Below are positions 13,101-23,926 of a stretch of DNA of 64,000 nucleotides, in pieces. Every line of letters begins with the position of its first letter. The first letter of the stretch is position 1. Origin of the DNA: Bathymodiolus brooksi (Eukaryota; Mollusca; Bivalvia; Mytilida; Modiolidae); assembly GCA_963680875.1 (NCBI GenBank), contig OY804575.1, positions 26,269,034 through 26,333,033 of the forward strand, written 5' to 3'. Position numbers and translations under genes: made by a program. The notes below the pieces were generated by a model. That model saw only the letters and a program-made list of their open reading frames with translations, ran no database searches and was not told the origin of the DNA.

Positions 13101-15699
13101 TAAAAAAACAAAAGCAAAACAAAAATGAAATATAACATTACCCCTCCCTCCATTTTGGTTTCCCCGGTAAGTTTAATCCAATTTCCACAGTAATTTAATT
13201 CCATCATCTGAAAACAGATTTTATACTTGTCTTTTTCACCAGAACCTCTTTCTTCAAACTCCATTGTACAACTGGACGCTGGTAATTTTTTTTCCATAAT
13301 CCGATCTTATAAAATATACTTCCGATTCAGCAAGAGATGTTGTCCCTACGTTTATATTTAGTATCCCTCCACAGAAATGGTCGATGTTATCTGTTAATGC
13401 AAAAAAATAAATAGTCACACTCAGGGCGTGTTTATGATTTATGAAACTTTCTGAAATTCAAGATGTCTGACCTGGCCTCTGGTTAGCTGAGTTATGATCG
13501 ACGTATGTCCCAGAACATATTCAAACTTGCCAGAAATGTTATTCCCTCTAGAACAATTTCAAACTCAAGTTGGAACAACAAGGTCACAAATTAGCCCATC
13601 TTCAATGAAGACATTCTGATATATATGTATTGTGCCTAGAACTTTGTTTAAATGAAGGCTATTCATTCAAGGACAGAAACAACATTTGAATATATGTGTA
13701 GGTAATATATTAAAAGCATTGCTCAGGAATTTCAATAAAGGTTCTATGGCATCATTGTAATAAATATTAAGAATTTGTTAAAGATCCTAATTGTAGGATT
13801 CATGGTCGTAACTACATTGAGACAAAAGAGGCAAATGTCTCATACCGAAATTGACGATGTTTTTATTTTAAATTCTATATAAAGATTTTATTTAAAAAAT
13901 GTATAATATAAATCTCTATTCCAATAGAAACTAGATCCACTGAATGAATTCGTTTAATGTCTACAGTTACCGTTTGAAGTCTACCGACATCGTTGACATG
14001 AAAGACAAGACATCAGACATCAAACAGGTTTGTCGAATACCCGATGATTTAAGACATACAGCATCCTTTTCACACGCTTCAATCTTAGCCCGGTTCTTGC
14101 CCTGATGCAATGTATATTCAAGTCATTAGCCGTTCCCCAGACTCCTCGCCCAATTTTTTTAAGCTTAGTATTTTTGTCTCATCCAAAACAGAATCTAGTT
14201 ACCGTCATGGGATTAATACTGGTCAAAATGTTTATATAAGTCAAAAATGCACAAAACTGACTATATTTCTCGGGTGAGCATAGTAGACCGTGGGTTCTCA
14301 CTTTACTGTACGTTTCGTCGTGTGTTGTTTTGTCCTATTTGTACTGATATCTTCAAGTCGTAATTCTGATGATCTGCCAAATGCCCCATCCGTGGTATTA
14401 TGAATAAGACTTACATGTTACACTAGATTGTACATCAACTGCCTCAAAAATTGTGATACCAACAACCAAAAGGATGTTGTATTTCATTCTGTAAATTTCT
14501 CATCCTATCAAGCAAAATGAAATGCGTATGTACAGTGTCGTTTAAAGGCAGACATATTTCCTGCAAATATAGATAAAATCTCATATACCGGGTAAATATA
14601 TCTGTGACCCTTTAGCTATATAAATGATCATTGTGACTATTATTCAAAACAGAATTATATACCGGTATATAGTGATGTCCAACATTCTGCCGTTGCTCAT
14701 CTTTTTTAGTGTTCGGTGTTGTGTTGTTTTAATTAAGCAACGAATTGTTGAAGCATGCAGAGTCAAGCGTATGGTGGAAGTTGAAACATGGTGTCATACC
14801 TACAAATGCAGAAGCATAAACTTCAAGAGTATTCGACCATGTGACGATCGTCTCTATACACACCGATTTTCTACTGCTCGAGAAGCATATATAGATATAC
14901 TCATATAAAGGTAGGGGTCTTGCTCGTCGTTAAAGACCTTACTGTGACTGTGAAATGCAGATCATCAACTATAAGCGTTGTTCCTTTACTTGAATTTGTA
15001 TCTAGTATAATGTTAGATAGTCTACCATGTTCATTTTCACCCATATCCTTCTTACTAATACAAATTAAAGCATTAAATAAGACATATATAATACATGCAT
15101 CAAGCACACAAGTTGAAAGGGCACTAGTTGACGCTACAAACTTACAGGCAATGAGTAATGGACTGCTATGCCCTGTTCTATTTAGACGAATATAATTACA
15201 TTTAAATAAAAACAGTAAACGAGAAGTAAATACAGGGAAATTGTACGCTACATATACTTGAAACATTTCAACTTTGTAAGAAAAAAAACCATACATACAT
15301 CTCCGTTACAGTGCGAGGCATTTCACAATTTCATTTCAGTACGACCTCTTAAATTACGTGTATTTCGAAATACAGGAAATATTAAATACCGTGGATTATC
15401 TCCCTTTGTACAGTTGAACATGAATAGATGTTGTTCATATTAAAACCCATCCTAGATATTACATAGTTCGTCATGTTCATTTACAACAGTTTTTTTTATG
15501 GCTGTTGTGAATTACATGATTGTAGATTGTTCATACCCGGTTTACCTGCGTAATACCTGTCGTCCTGTGCAGTGATTGCATGTAAATATATGGAACACTT
15601 TGACGGACAAAAGTACGATCTGTTTAAACACTGATTAAATTCTAATATCGGTATAACCAAAGCAACAAAACATAAGCGCCCATGAGCCTTTGCAGACAA
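6815..15699 (-). CDS. Complete gene model: type I membrane protein with PPxY cytoplasmic tail (5 coding exons)
   Basis: Joined CDS, transcribed right to left: 15699-15546, 13278-13142, 12050-11867, 10129-10016, 7131-6815. Phases agree at all four junctions and give 301 residues. Residues 1-23 are a signal peptide (hydrophobic core [11 protein letters not shown]). The ectodomain, to about residue 162, has eight cysteines (24, 31, 35, 55, 73, 82, 108, 117), enough for four disulfides, and one N-glycosylation sequon (NRS, 26-28). A membrane helix covers about 163-188 and is followed by KRW. The tail of about 110 residues is rich in charge and holds PPDY (248-251) and PPSY (285-288), the latter running into YNEI, a YxxPhi sorting form. 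PPxY motifs bind WW domains such as those of NEDD4-type ubiquitin ligases, so regulated trafficking or turnover is a fair inference. I do not recognise the ectodomain family; CUB-like or LAMP-like folds are weak alternatives. Confidence 0.7.
7580..9995. repeat. 35-bp minisatellite array with 753-bp higher-order repeat
   Basis: About 2.4 kb of a roughly 35-bp unit (ATACTCCTCTAACCTCTAAA followed by TGTCCTACATTTAAA), with a 'gata' insertion in some units. A rare pair of variants (a shortened 'atactctaacc' unit followed by 'aaatgccc') occurs near 8048 and again near 8801. The surrounding pattern of variants also repeats, giving a 753-bp higher-order period. The array fills most of the last intron of the PPxY membrane-protein gene. 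Confidence 0.95.
10016..10129 (-). CDS. Exon 4 (transmembrane exon) of the PPxY membrane protein
   Basis: The acceptor ttttcttacag ends at 10130; the donor is GTATGG at 10015. The exon encodes EYFVPMIVG and then an aliphatic run rich in Ile, Val and Gly, ending [12 protein letters not shown]. The donor lies only about 20 bp from the edge of the minisatellite array. Confidence 0.8.
10189..10305 (+). mobile_element. SINE-B 3' tail fragment
   Basis: The string 'tctagcacaaagtggacctc' leads into catcatctcattg..., then 'gctgaaaaattgctgagttg' and a CACTCACTC end. It matches the tail of the 5.6-6.1 kb copy but lacks the tRNA-like head. It is 60 bp upstream of exon 4 of the membrane-protein gene. Confidence 0.65.
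10645..10815. mobile_element. MITE-like element, 'CCTGTCTAAAC' family, TA-flanked
   Basis: It starts TA|CAGTGAAACCTGTCTA and ends GACAGGTTACACTG|TA, so both the inverted ends and the TA duplication are visible. Interior landmarks are 'ccgaaccctgactaaactg', 'ttgttaatttaacctgtata' and 'acaatagttggtcctaagg'. CAGT-type ends with TA duplication are typical of Tc1/mariner-related pogo/Tigger MITEs; that class assignment is inference. Confidence 0.75.
10816..11866. other. Intron 3 of the PPxY membrane-protein gene, no other feature
   Basis: AT-rich intronic sequence without a recognised repeat or conserved reading frame. Short open frames on both strands are not bounded by convincing splice sites. 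Confidence 0.4.
11867..12050 (-). CDS. Exon 3 (ectodomain) of the PPxY membrane protein
   Basis: The acceptor (tattttcttttcag) ends at 12051 and the donor is GTAATT from 11866. Codons start in phase 0 with [11 protein letters not shown] and end in VTAVPPD plus one base, which joins the next exon to give a second Asp. It carries cysteines 108 and 117 of the joined protein. Confidence 0.8.
12157..12425 (+). mobile_element. SINE-A copy (tRNA-derived head), full-length
   Basis: The head reads GTCGTGGTCGTGATCGTATGG, an A-box-like TGGTAGTTGGA, then a B-box-like GAGTTCGAATCC. The body contains 'ggtactccggtttcctcc' style sequence. The 3' end is CCACGATATAACT...AGTGGCATTAAACACCA. This is the reference copy for the other SINE-A entries. 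Similar tRNA-derived SINEs are widespread in molluscs; the exact subfamily is not assigned. Confidence 0.78.
12882..12986. repeat. 24-bp tandem repeat, about 4 copies
   Basis: The unit TTTGACTGTTTTCTCAGTAT + TAAC is repeated about four times with little change. Since 24 is a multiple of three, both strands appear open (an 8-residue peptide period), but this is an intronic microarray, not a gene. Confidence 0.9.
13142..13278 (-). CDS. Exon 2 (ectodomain) of the PPxY membrane protein
   Basis: The donor is GTAATG at 13141. The acceptor chosen ends AATTACCAG at 13279; its polypyrimidine tract is poor, but the resulting phase (one base carried from exon 1, giving Ala) is exactly right. The exon encodes [11 protein letters not shown]..., with cysteines 55, 73 and 82. 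An alternative start at the in-frame ATG at 13297 would lack a signal peptide. Confidence 0.62.
13300..15545. other. Intron 1 of the PPxY membrane-protein gene
   Basis: No exon or repeat is confidently seen. Open frames near 14.6-15.3 kb on both strands overlap each other and have no family match. One of them (14624-14908, +) is discussed among the rejected items. Confidence 0.4.
15546..15699 (-). CDS. Exon 1 (start and signal peptide) of the PPxY membrane protein
   Basis: ATG at 15699 opens 51 codons ending in a strong donor (GCAG|GTAAAC). The first 23 residues have a charged start and a hydrophobic core, as in a secretory signal. The next residues contain [12 protein letters not shown]: three cysteines and an N-glycosylation sequon. 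A signal peptide here and a membrane helix in exon 4 give a coherent type I topology. Confidence 0.68.
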
Positions 15700-16583
15700 C
15701 GTAATCGTCAGATAATTTGTTCGGTTTTAAATTTAAGGATATAAAACGAAATTATGATATATTATTTTCTTATTTAATATCCATCGAAGAAACATAAATT
15801 TAAACTGATAACAAAAGAAAGCGCGAGACAAATACCCAAAAACAAACATGCATGCAAACAAAGAACAAATAAACAACACAGAAAATTGTACTTTTTGAAA
15901 GTTACTTTAGTTTGTATTTTTTTCTCCACTGTATAATTACAGGGGAATGACACCCCTCCTGTTTCTAAGGAACATACCACATTAAATTAGCGTTCTCTTC
16001 TGACTACATTCTTCAGCTTGTGGACACCGTGGACGTGGTTGTGACTTACCTAGAGCACACCAGGCAGATACCCGACCACGACGAGGTGTAGTCGATATAA
16101 TTTGATGTGATAAAATTTATCCGTTACAACTTGTTGAATCCGACTGACGACTGTTATTAGCCTGGCAATCACTGGTACGATAGTTCTTAGTTCGACGGGC
16201 AATATTCATACAGACATTACCGGCAATCAAAAGTCCAACTACTGGTAACTTGTAAATCTGAATCTTAGAATCAAAATATTCGACAGGTTGTTGTACTCTT
16301 TGTTGAAAATCCATATTCCATGTCGTAGAAAAGAGGCGAGCAACACCATGCTCTTTTGAGACACTTTGTGTACACAGAAAATAATAAAACTTCAACATTC
16401 AATGAGTTATTGAATTAGTTAACTGTGTAACATAAAACGGTCTGGTCCCAAATTTCCGAAAGAAAGGCATGCAAGTTTAAATTGTTTCCCCAGACAGAGA
16501 GGCACATGCCACAATTTTAGCCAAAATGGACAGGTGTTAGTAACATGTATGCGCTGGATCCCCACATTTGGTTCATCTTTGTA
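15700..16583. other. 5' flank of the PPxY membrane-protein gene
   Basis: The putative promoter side of the gene. No TATA box or CpG island stands out. About 16020-16110 carries a degenerate piece of SINE-A (cgacgaggtgtagtcgatat, then gtgataaaat). No exon was recognised. Confidence 0.35.
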
Positions 16584-16846
16584 GGGGCCGTCGCGGTCGT
16601 GATCGTATGGTAGTTGGATTTATAACTACCTATGCAGTCAGTGCCTATTACCACTAACGTTGTGTGTTTGAATCCCGCTCAGGCGAGGTGTATTCGATAC
16701 AACATTATGTGATAAAGTTTGTTAGTGACTTGTGGCAGGCCAGTGGTTTTCACCGGGAATTCCGGTTTGCTCCGCCAATAAAACTGACCTCCACGATATA
16801 GCTGAAATATTGTTGAAAGGGACGTTAAGCACCATAACCCCTAACT
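16584..16846 (+). mobile_element. SINE-A copy, near full-length
   Basis: Starts GGGGCCGTCGCGGTCGTGAT, keeps the A-box-like TGGTAGTTGGA, and has a B box altered to GTGTTTGAATCC. It ends with CCACGATATAGCTG and TTAAGCACCATAACC. It is an independent copy of the 12.2 kb element. Confidence 0.75.
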
Positions 16847-17269
16847 CTGGTTCTTTTTTTTTCTGTGTTCCTGGTTACATATATATACACTGTACGCCTT
16901 CCTACTGGTTATAATTGATGTCATTCTAAAAATGTTTCTAATGTCTTTGTTTTAGAGTACTGAACACAAGGACACGTTTCTGTACATTTCCGATTATTAT
17001 ATTATGTAACAAATATCACAATTAATGAGATCTGTGGAACTTATAGCATCGAATTCCTACGATCGACACATACGGATCCGAAATATCACAATAAACATTC
17101 ATAAAACATTGTAAATCGAGAATTGATACGCAAGATGTCTGTCTGTATAACATAGGTTGTTGCCCCGACAGAAATAAAGAACATGTGTTCAACTGAACTC
17201 CGAAACTACAAACAAGATAGAAACCAGACTGTACATATATGTCAATGAATGGTCCTTTACAAAATTGTC

Positions 17270-18490
17270 GTTTTATGTGTTGAATAGAAATCCAAGGACG
17301 GCCGCCACTGTCGGAATTATTTTTTAACATAGGACCCCATGAACACAATTGAAGGTCAAGGCATAGTTGTAATTTTTTTGATGGTGATCGGAAAGTCAGA
17401 TGGCCGTCATCATCGGTTTAATATAACTTAGGACCCTATATGAAAATATTTTTCTCATCTAAAACCACTGAACCATATGGTAGCAGAGCTCTCTGGAACG
17501 TTTCTATGGTGTTGCTCTGCCAAATGTCAGTTTCTGTTGTTAGTTGGAAATCCATGATGGAAGCCACTACATGACAAGGGTTTAGCATACGGTCCTGTAG
17601 GAAAACAATAAACTAGAAACTATGTTGAATCCAAACTGTGGATAAATAATCAATGAATGGACCTTGCAAAATGTTCAATTTTTATGTGAGCAGAAATCCA
17701 AGACGGTCACAACCTTTAGAACATTTTTGTTTAATTGTAAAAGCATCGGAGATACATAAGCCAAGTTGCCGAACTATTCTTGGTATAGATTGTGCATTAA
17801 TTTGGGTTGAATCTGTTGAACTAATTTGCAAGCATACTATTAACAAGAATATTTTCACATTTGTTTTACATCTTCAAGAGGTACATCTCTTAAAATTGTT
17901 CGTAAAAATGTGTCTACATATGATTTGAATCTCTTAGTGCTCTGACAATAACATTTTCACCCTTTTTTTACATCTTCAAGGGGCATAACTCTAACAAAAA
18001 AAGACAAGAATTGATGTTTGGACCAAGATATTGTCCATATATAGCTTTTATATGAATTTCGTTTGAATCTGCCAAAGAATAAAGAGACAGAAAGCCAACA
18101 GGATATGATATCAGTATGTACACTGTCCACCAACCAAACTGCTCTGAATTCATCAAACAATAAGCTGATCCCAACTCTGCTACAATAGGATCCTATGGAA
18201 ACTACATTGTAATTAGAAATATTCTTATCTGCACCCTCTGGCAGTAAACTTGGATGGAATGTTCCTTTGCCAAAATGTCTGGGCTTTTTTGTATATTGAA
18301 AATCCAAGGTGGCTGCCACCACAGAGCAAAGTTTGAACAAGGGATCAGTTGGGAAAATGAAAAAAAACTTGCATAGAAACTATAAAACCCAAACTGGACA
18401 CGAATAATCATTGGATGGTCCATTAGTTTTGTGTGTGTGTGGATTGGAAATTTAAGCAAGCTACCACCACAGGACACCATGGAGATATGA
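17270..18490. repeat. Dispersed repeat block, about 300-bp diverged monomers
   Basis: About four imperfect copies of a segment that includes 'aaatccaagatggc'-like sequence, a CCACNACAG run, 'aatcattggatggtcc' and 'tttgtg'. Related sequence is at 860-1290. The copies differ too much to set exact borders. Open frames here are not conserved between copies. Confidence 0.55.
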
Positions 18491-18759
18491 ATAAATATCG
18501 TTTAATCAGAAACCAAACTAGATGTGTCGGAACGACACGAATGTCCCCACCGTGAACATTAAGGAGGCTCGCAAATGTTTCACCCTGTTTTAATTCCCTC
18601 AGTAATAGGCTAAGAATAACAAACTATTGTTTAAGATCTGTATCCTCAAGCCTCCTTAAATTCACAAGATTTATTCAAGGAAACAATATTGCCTCAACAA
18701 ATCTTGATATGATCAGGAATCTACAACACTTGCATATGAATAAGAAGTCCTATACCTAT

Positions 18760-19150
18760 AAAACTTTATCTGTAACTCATCATTGTAATTCCAGATACCA
18801 AAAATAAAGTCAATATCTCAAAGCATAGTGAAATAAAGTGGTGATAACTAAATATTTGGCCGTACAAGTCCAAGGTGCTTAAATTATCCCAAAATCCTTC
18901 AATCGGAATGAAATTCAAACTTGATCGGTAACTCATCACTATACACTCACATACCAAAAATCAAGTCAATATCTCAAATCATAGTGAAAAAAAAAGTGGT
19001 GACAACTAAATATTTGGCCAAATTTCAAAGTCCAAGGGCCATAACTCGGCCAAAAATCATTGGAGCGGAACGAAATGTAATCTTGATCTGTAACTCATCA
19101 CTCTACACTTATATGCCAAAAATCAGTTCAATATCTCTAGCGAAAACTAG
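18760..19150. repeat. About 165-bp tandem repeat, 2-3 copies ('AACTCGGCCAAAAATCATTG' family)
   Basis: Copies share 'gtggtgacaactaaatattt', 'ggccaaatttcaaggtccaa' and 'tcagttcaatatctc' in order. Further copies are at about 20285-20590. The block ends in a small hairpin-prone motif (gctcagtgggctgagc) at about 19154-19169. Confidence 0.75.
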
Positions 19151-19189
19151 ATGCTCAGTGGGCTGAGCCTGTGTCACTCACCTTTCATT

Positions 19190-20215
19190 ATGCTTTGCGG
19201 AAACTTAATACAGAGCCTTCCATATAGGTGCTTCTCACCAAATTTCTGTTCATTTTGGCATAGCAGTTTCAGAGAAAAAGATTTTTAGAAATCGACCAAT
19301 CTAAAACAAGAATTGCCTGTGGCGGCCATGTTTAATAATGGATCAAAACGAAATGAGCAATCTCTATAGAGGACCTTCCATAGATGCTTCCTACCAAGTT
19401 TCATATCATTTGGTCAAGCGGTTTCAGAGGAAAAGCTGTTTTAGAAATCAACCAATAAGAAACAAGAATTGCCCACGACGGCCATGTCTGTCAACGGATC
19501 AAAACGGAATGAGCAATTCCCATAGAGGACCTTCCATAGATGCTTCCTACCACGTTTCGGTTCATTTGGCAAAGCGGTTTCAGAGGAGATTTTTAGAAAT
19601 CGACAAATCAGAAACAAGAATTGCCTGTGGCGGCCATATTTGTTAATGGATCGGGACGAAATGAGCACTTTATAGAGGACCTCCCATAGATGCATCCTAC
19701 CAAGTTTCGGTTCATTTGGCAAAGCGGTTTCAAAGGAGAAGATTTTCTAGAAATCAACCAATCAGAAACAAGAATTGTCTGTGGTGGCCATGTTTGTTAA
19801 CAGATCGGGACAAAATGAGCAATGTTTAGAGGACCTTCCATAGATGCTTCCTACCAAGTTTCGGTTCATTTGGCAAAGCGGTTTCAGAGGAGAAGATTTT
19901 TAGAAATCGACCTATCAGAAACTGACAAGAATTGCCTGTGGTGGCCATATTTGTTAACGGATCGGGACAGAATGAGCATCTTTATAGAGGACCTTCCATA
20001 AATGCTTCCTACCAAGTTTCGGATCATTAGGCAAAGCGGTTTCAGAGGAGAAGATTTTTAGAAATCGACCTATCAGAAACAAGAATTGCCTGTGGTGGCC
20101 ATGTTTGTTAATGGATCGGGACGAAATGAGCAATATTTATAGAGGACCTTTCATAGATGCTTCCTACCAAGTTTCAGTTCATTTGGCTGAGGGGTTTCAG
20201 AGAAGATTAAAATGT
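19190..20215. repeat. About 155-bp tandem repeat, 6-7 copies
   Basis: Each unit has 'accttccatagatgcttcct', then 'accaagtttcggttcatttg', 'gcaaagcggtttcagagg', 'aaatcgaccaatcagaaac' and 'aagaattgcctgtgg'. The 'agatgcttcctacc' landmark recurs near 19380, 19540, 19688, 19848, 20010 and 20157, so the period drifts between about 148 and 162 bp. Diverged relatives lie at 20680-21130 and 33590-33731. Confidence 0.88.
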
Positions 20216-20253
20216 GAAAAGTTAATGGACGACGGATGCCAAGTGATGGCAAA

Positions 20254-20282
20254 AGCTCACATTGCCTTTGGCAATGTGAGCT
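20254..20282. other. Perfect 13-bp hairpin at the end of the repeat block
   Basis: AGCTCACATTGCC and its exact reverse complement are separated by a 3-base loop. The same ending, with mutations, is at 33704-33731, so it looks like the terminal hairpin of a dispersed element rather than a transcription terminator. Confidence 0.7.
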
Positions 20283-20284
20283 AA

Positions 20285-20590
20285 AAAGTGGTGACAACTA
20301 AATATTTGGCCAAGTGCCATAACTCGGCCAAAAATCATTGGACCGGAACGAAATGTATATAACTCATCATTATACACTCGTATACCAAATATCAGTTCAA
20401 TATTTCCAAGCATAGCGAAAAAAAAGTGGTGACAACTAAATATTTGGCCAAATTTCAAGGTCCAAGGGCCACAACTCGGCCAAAAATCATTGGACCGGAA
20501 TGAAACGTTAACTTGATCTGTAACTTATCATTATACACCCACATACCAAATATCAAGTCAATATTTCAAAGCATAGCGAAAACTAGAGGC
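20285..20590. repeat. Second block of the 165-bp repeat, about 2 copies
   Basis: Same landmarks as 18760-19150. It ends in GGCTCAGCCCACTGAGCC (7-bp stem, 4-base loop) followed by TGTATCACTCACC, which also follows the first block near 19170. Confidence 0.75.
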
Positions 20591-20679
20591 TCAGCCCACT
20601 GAGCCTGTATCACTCACCTGACAATATAATGATACTGAAGTAAATTTCAAAGGGAGATAATCATTACCTTAAAAAACAG

Positions 20680-21130
20680 CAGCCATCTTGAATGGAGGGT
20701 GGGGCTGTCGGACACAATTTTGAAAGGGACACACCCAGGGACCATCTATGCCAGGTTTGGACCTTACATAGATGCTTCCTGCCAAGTTTGGCTCCGTTTA
20801 GCCAAGCTGTTTCAGAGAAGATTTTTTTAACATTAGCCAATCAGAAAAAAGAATTAATCTTGGTGGCCATGTTTGTTGTCCGAATGGAACCAAATGAAGA
20901 AGCTTTATAGAGGATCTTACATAGATGCTTCTTGCCAAGTTTGGCTCCATTTTGCCAAGCAGTTTCAGAGGAGAAGATTTTTTTAAACAGTAGCCAATCA
21001 GAAACAAGAATTGCCCTTGGTGGCCATATTTGTTGGTGGAATGGAACGAAATGGAGAAACTTTATGGAGGACCTTACATAGATGCTTACTGCCAAGTTCC
21101 ATTTGGCCAAGTTGGGTCAGGTGAGCTAAA
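20680..21130. repeat. Diverged copies of the 155-bp repeat, about 2.5 copies
   Basis: Units have 'acatagatgcttcctgccaa' and 'gtttggctcc' in place of the earlier consensus. They end near 21120 with a GGTGAGCTAAAAAGTGG string like that at 20280. The subfamily is older or different from the one at 19.2-20.2 kb. Confidence 0.7.
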
Positions 21131-23710
21131 AAGTGGCGACAACTGTTTTATTTCGGAATTACGGAATTGGGTTTATATATGTCCCAGTCACTTAGTGGCG
21201 GGGACATAAAAATTACTTGAACACAAACAGTTCATGAATGACAAGGTGAGCATATTTCCAAGGTGACTCCCCAGTGTAATCTCTTGCTGCAGTTTGATTT
21301 TTGTTCCTTGTTTCACTGATCACACTTAATTCTCATCTTGCTGCTTACTTGCTCCATGAACCATCCACAACCAAAAAACAAAAAAGACATTGTATCAGAA
21401 GATGAACAATAAACACACCATAACACCTGGGATGGGTCAAACATTCCTTGAAAAACTTACATTGTATTGCCTCTATTTCAACTATACCTTAAGTAGTTCT
21501 ATGATACACCTTAGACCACATAGTATAGAGCTTCAGTTTCTGAATTCATTTTTACAGTTGAAGCTATATACAGTTGAACAACCAAACTCGAATAAGAGGC
21601 TTCCTTTGATAATTAGAAGTAACAATTTGATCCATTGAAAATACAAAAAATGTATGTGTTAAAATTTGAAACAAACTGAATGAAAATGGACACAACCTCT
21701 GACATAAATAGTGATGCAGTTAAAATGGTCAGCATTTTTTTAAATTGGTGTAATTAAAACAAACTAGTACATCACAGTAATTTAATATCTATTTATTCCA
21801 CAATAAAGTCTGCACCATTTTTTTTTCAAAGGTGACAGATATTGCACATCAATTTGCATATTTTTGTCTAAAACACAGTAACAGTAAGTGAAAGACAAAA
21901 CACACTTTAGAAATTATCTATACATATATAAATGTAATGTAAAAGTCTACAATTCTTACTGAAACTCTCAACCTGGTGTAGTGTAACATTGTGTACGATG
22001 AATACAAGTTGTATTTGTTCTTCAAAGAAAGAAAAAAATCTGACAAGCAATTTCCTTGCATTTATTCTTATTATAGTGAATTAATTTGTGTATGATGAAT
22101 AAACGTTTTTTGTTTGTTCTTAAAAGAAAACAATCTGAAAGGACAATTTCCTTGCATTTATTTGATCTCAGTCAATTAATTGTTAACTAATGTGTAAATG
22201 TTGAAAGAAAACAAGTCACTCTCAGATTGGTGACAGTATTTGTATTGTACCAAGAGATACATGTACATTCAACACTTCTCTGTTCATACATACCAACCAA
22301 AAAGTGATTGAATCATTCCTTATCTGCAATTATAGATTTATTATTAAAAAAATCAGCAAAAAATACTATGTTACTTTTTTGATTGTAACATAATCATACA
22401 CAATGTACTCCAATCAACACTTGGTTGTTACATTAGTTTGGGTTCAAGTAAGGTCAACTAGTTTAAAAAACAAAACAAGCAATGAAGAGAAAATAGAAGG
22501 AAAATCATAAAGAACATAATATGCGAGCTTAAGCGAGCTCTTTATGGTATAAAATGTGTACTTAGGATTTTTTAACAAACATGGTTGAACATACCATCGA
22601 AGAAAAAAAAATTCTACACTTTGTAAACACCGGTTTCCGTGTAACACACTAACACACTCAATTAATGAAGATCTTCTTAACATAAAGCGCAAAGGTGATC
22701 CTGAAGTCTCGTACCCTCTCTCGTACGTCAGATACCACTGAAACCCGAAACCTGTGTATAATAAAAGTCATTTTGTTAGCTTGTTTTACTTATATTGATA
22801 TTTTTTAATTTATTAAATCTCTTCTGACATACTGACAAAAATTGTTGTTTCTACGTGGAAGTTAACTTTTGAGATTTCGTAAGGAACGATAACTCCAATA
22901 AAGGAACGACAGCTCAATTGAATGAGACTAGATTCGGCTTTAAAAAAAGTCGTCCCCAATATATCTCGGCCCAAAAAATCTCGACACTTTTTGATGCACT
23001 GGATGAGCGTGAAATTGCCAGATAATTTTCAGATGCGCGAGCATTCATGGCCGTGCCGGTTTCATATTATTGCTATAACATTATAAATGTACACACAACA
23101 TAAAACTTTTTTGCTTTGTTGTGAACAATATACCATTTGCATATTTCTAACTGGATTGTAAATTTATACTTATTTATAGGAGTTGTTTCCCTTTAATGCT
23201 GACAAAAGGGTCCATTTTAATACAAAGTCCAATGAATATACCATACAGTTTTTTAATAATCTGCTACATAATTTTACAAATTTTCTTTTTGCTATAAAAC
23301 TAGCTTCTTATTTTTTACAAGGTTAAAATATCTACAAATTTTAAGAAAACTATATGCAAACTGTTTCTCCTTTACGTTGATCTTGCATGGAATGGGTACC
23401 ATTTTACCTGCAGAAAGGGAAATAACTCCTATTAAAACCCTTAATTTAATAATCAAATCGGGATTGTGCAAAAAGTCTATTTTGTCACTATTTACATGAA
23501 AATTATATACATTTAGCTGCCAAAATAATCAAATAACTTTAGAGTGTAAGTTTATCACACAAACAAAAACCAATGTTTATTATTTTGTATATAACAGAAC
23601 TGTGTGTTGATTGGAGTATATTTTATAAACTTGTAAAATTTGGTCCCATGTTATTAATTTTACCACTATTTATATTTATTAACATGTTGCAACCTAATAC
23701 AACATTTAAA
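21131..23710. other. Intergenic AT-rich region, no gene seen
   Basis: A roughly 110-bp segment is duplicated in tandem near 21990-22190 (shared 'gacaatttccttgcatttat' style sequence). Otherwise I see no splice-bounded ORF. Part of it could be far 3' sequence of CADPS, but nothing proves this. Confidence 0.4.
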
Positions 23711-23926
23711 ACTGATACTCCACTCAGAGATCCTACTTTAAAACTGATACTCCACTCAGAGATCCTACTTTAAAACTGATACTCCACTCAGAGATCCTAC
23801 TTTAAAACTGATACTCCGCTCAGAGATCCTACTTTAAAACTGATACTCCGCTCAGAGATCCTACTTTAAAACTGATACTCCACTCAGAGATCCTACTTTA
23901 AAACTGATACTCCGCTCAGAGATCCC
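23711..23926. repeat. 32-bp tandem repeat, about 7 copies
   Basis: The unit AAACTGATACTCCACTCAGA + GATCCTACTTTA repeats almost perfectly. The only common variant is CCACTC versus CCGCTC. Confidence 0.93.

Noticed and set aside
14624..14908. 94-codon ORF with a hydrophobic start and a stretch [18 protein letters not shown] vaguely like an insulin A chain
   Set aside because: Cysteine number and spacing do not fit an insulin A chain, no B-chain or dibasic pattern is seen, and the surroundings look intronic.
14901..15296. 131-codon minus-strand ORF within intron 1 of the membrane-protein gene
   Set aside because: No signal for splicing into the gene in phase, no family resemblance, and overlapped by equally long plus-strand frames.
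6815..15699. Assignment of the PPxY membrane protein to the LAMP family
   Set aside because: The juxtamembrane [11 protein letters not shown] resembles LAMP's DDNFLVPIAVG, but the fourth luminal cysteine, the short GYxxPhi tail and the full domain length are missing. Kept as unassigned.
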